32,556 nucleotides of DNA, taken from positions 1 to 32,556 of the forward strand of contig JAZRFL010000115.1 in assembly GCA_045661365.1 (NCBI GenBank), given 5' to 3'. The DNA comes from UMGS1484 sp045661365 (GTDB lineage: Bacteria; Bacillota; Clostridia; Oscillospirales; Acutalibacteraceae). A program made the translations under genes and the position numbers. Positions 31,654 through 32,556 of the stretch are shown piece after piece (position 1 is the first letter of the stretch; each line of letters begins with the position of its first letter). Below the pieces are notes generated by a model that saw only the letters and a program-made list of their open reading frames with translations, was not told the origin of the DNA and searched no databases.

Positions 31654-31676
31654 GTTAGCAAAAAGGAGATGATCTC

Positions 31677-32057
31677 ATGCAACCTCAACGATACTCTCGT
31701 CAACGAGAAGCAATCTTACTCAACTTAAAAGGTCGGTGTGATCATCCTTGCGCCGACATGGTATACGAAAGTTTGCGCACGCAAATGCCTAACATCAGCT
31801 TGGGTACGGTATACCGCAATTTAAACAATCTTGCCACCGAGGGGTCGATCATACGGTTCACCGTAGGCGGCAAAGAGCGATTTGACGGCAACACCACCCC
31901 ACACATTCATTTTGTGTGTGATAAATGTGGTGAGATCCAAGACGTATTTCACAATTCGGTTCATAATTTCTTAGATCAAATGACTCGCATTTTGGGGTGC
32001 ACCGTCAATGGCGCGCATATGGTTATTAACGGCGATTGCGAAAGCTGCCGTGTATAA
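31677..32057 (+). CDS. perR: Peroxide-responsive repressor PerR (Fur family)
   Basis: A 126-residue Fur-family protein. The winged helix is in the first half (T-V-Y-R-N-L-N at 44-50). All five ligands of the PerR regulatory metal site align with Bacillus subtilis PerR: H23, D70 (in R-F-D), H76 and H78 (in P-H-I-H), and D89 (in E-I-Q-D). The aspartate at the last position is the one that marks PerR; Fur has Glu there. Structural zinc is held by C81, C84, C121 and C124. Peroxide oxidises the metal-site His and releases the repressor. AAAGGAG stands 8 nt before the ATG. It is cotranscribed with the reverse rubrerythrin 34 nt downstream. Confidence 0.9.
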   Translation: MQPQRYSRQREAILLNLKGRCDHPCADMVYESLRTQMPNISLGTVYRNLNNLATEGSIIRFTVGGKERFDGNTTPHIHFVCDKCGEIQDVFHNSVHNFLDQMTRILGCTVNGAHMVINGDCESCRV

Positions 32058-32091
32058 AATGATTGTATTTAATTTACGGAGGTAATGTAAA

Positions 32092-32556
32092 ATGAAAAAG
32101 TTTGTATGTTCTGTTTGCGGTTATGTTCACACCGGGGATTCCGCTCCCGATTTTTGCCCTCAATGCAAAGTGCCCGCCGAAAAGTTCAAAGAACAAGCCG
32201 GTGAAATGTCTTGGGCTGCCGAACACGAAGTAGGCATTGCCAAAGGCGTAGACGAAAGAATCATTGAAGGTCTGCGTGCCAACTTTGAAGGAGAATGCTG
32301 TGAAGTTGGTATGTACCTTGCCATGGCACGTGTTGCTCATCGCGAAGGATATCCCGAAATCGGTCTTTACTGGGAAAAAGCCGCATATGAAGAAGCGGAA
32401 CACGCCGCTAAGTTTGCCGAACTGTTGGGCGAAGTGGTAACCCCCTCTACCAAAAAGAATTTGGAACTGCGTGTAGATGCTGAAAACGGTGCAACTGCAG
32501 GTAAGTTCGAGCTTGCAAAGCGTGCAAAGGAACTGAATCTGGATGCCATTCACGAT
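32092..32556 (+). CDS. Reverse rubrerythrin (N-terminal rubredoxin domain), partial
   Basis: The first 155 residues are present and the right edge cuts the rest. A rubredoxin domain comes first: C6, C9, C22 and C25 bind one iron. The four-helix ferritin-like diiron domain follows from about 50, with E-x-x-x-E and E-E-A-E-H (100-104) ligands and the second half missing. In ordinary rubrerythrin the rubredoxin domain is last; this swapped order is that of the reverse rubrerythrins of Clostridium, which reduce hydrogen peroxide and are controlled by PerR. GGAGGT stands 8 nt before the ATG. The perR gene directly upstream supports a peroxide-defence operon. Confidence 0.92.
   Translation, partial: MKKFVCSVCGYVHTGDSAPDFCPQCKVPAEKFKEQAGEMSWAAEHEVGIAKGVDERIIEGLRANFEGECCEVGMYLAMARVAHREGYPEIGLYWEKAAYEEAEHAAKFAELLGEVVTPSTKKNLELRVDAENGATAGKFELAKRAKELNLDAIHD

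Noticed and set aside
30912..31703. A 263-codon minus-strand open frame
   Set aside because: Antisense to pduL and to its terminator and the perR promoter; no own control signals.
1..32556. tRNA, rRNA, CRISPR, insertion sequence, toxin-antitoxin or phage genes
   Set aside because: No cloverleaf, repeat-spacer array, transposase or integrase motif was seen on either strand. Gene order and codon use look uniform and chromosomal.

Overview
The window looks like a chromosomal segment of an anaerobic Gram-positive bacterium of class Clostridia, most likely an uncultured gut or rumen Oscillospirales-type lineage. The signs are the gene order (tig, clpP, clpX, lon, engB; rplS, lepB, rbgA, rnhB, yraN), strong GGAGG ribosome sites, a DUF1540 protein, a dockerin protein, PduL as phosphotransacylase, and PerR followed by a reverse rubrerythrin. 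This is inferred from gene content alone. I see no rRNA, tRNA, CRISPR, insertion sequence or phage gene.

Positions 1-8330 hold a carbohydrate-type locus. A divergent AraC-family activator (7422-8327, +) faces an operon of two related Gfo/Idh/MocA proteins with GH109-like features, a NodB-like deacetylase-fold protein, and a very large secreted protein with four CBM9/DOMON-like beta-sandwich domains that runs off the left edge. A 21-bp-spaced direct repeat sits next to a promoter with a poor -35, as expected for AraC-type activation.

Positions 8376-10081 carry a DegV fatty-acid-binding protein and an acyl-ACP thioesterase. The degV promoter is near consensus and carries two copies of the palindrome TGTTGA-N4-TCAACA, one over the -35 and one over the expected start point. 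Positions 10085-18150 are housekeeping: cyclophilin, EngB, Lon, ClpX, ClpP, a trigger factor with a histone-H1-like Lys/Ala/Pro tail, and a metallophosphoesterase.

Positions 18233-22773 hold a tiny DUF1540 gene, thrC, and the tightly packed lepB-rbgA-rnhB-yraN series downstream of rplS. rplS has a structured leader containing a Fur-box-like palindrome. Positions 22940-25778 form a second carbohydrate cassette: an AraC-type regulator coupled to a secreted dockerin protein, and a divergent SGNH esterase with a C-terminal beta-sandwich.

Positions 25833-32556 contain dgt, a two-helix membrane protein of unknown function, mnmA, a D-2-hydroxyacid dehydrogenase, a small-multidrug-export-family protein, a family 4 uracil-DNA glycosylase, pduL, perR and the start of a reverse rubrerythrin cut by the right edge. 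No gene-free stretch exceeds 300 bases; the longest, 7134-7421, holds the divergent control region. Starts were set by Shine-Dalgarno position, so several genes are shorter than their maximal open frames.
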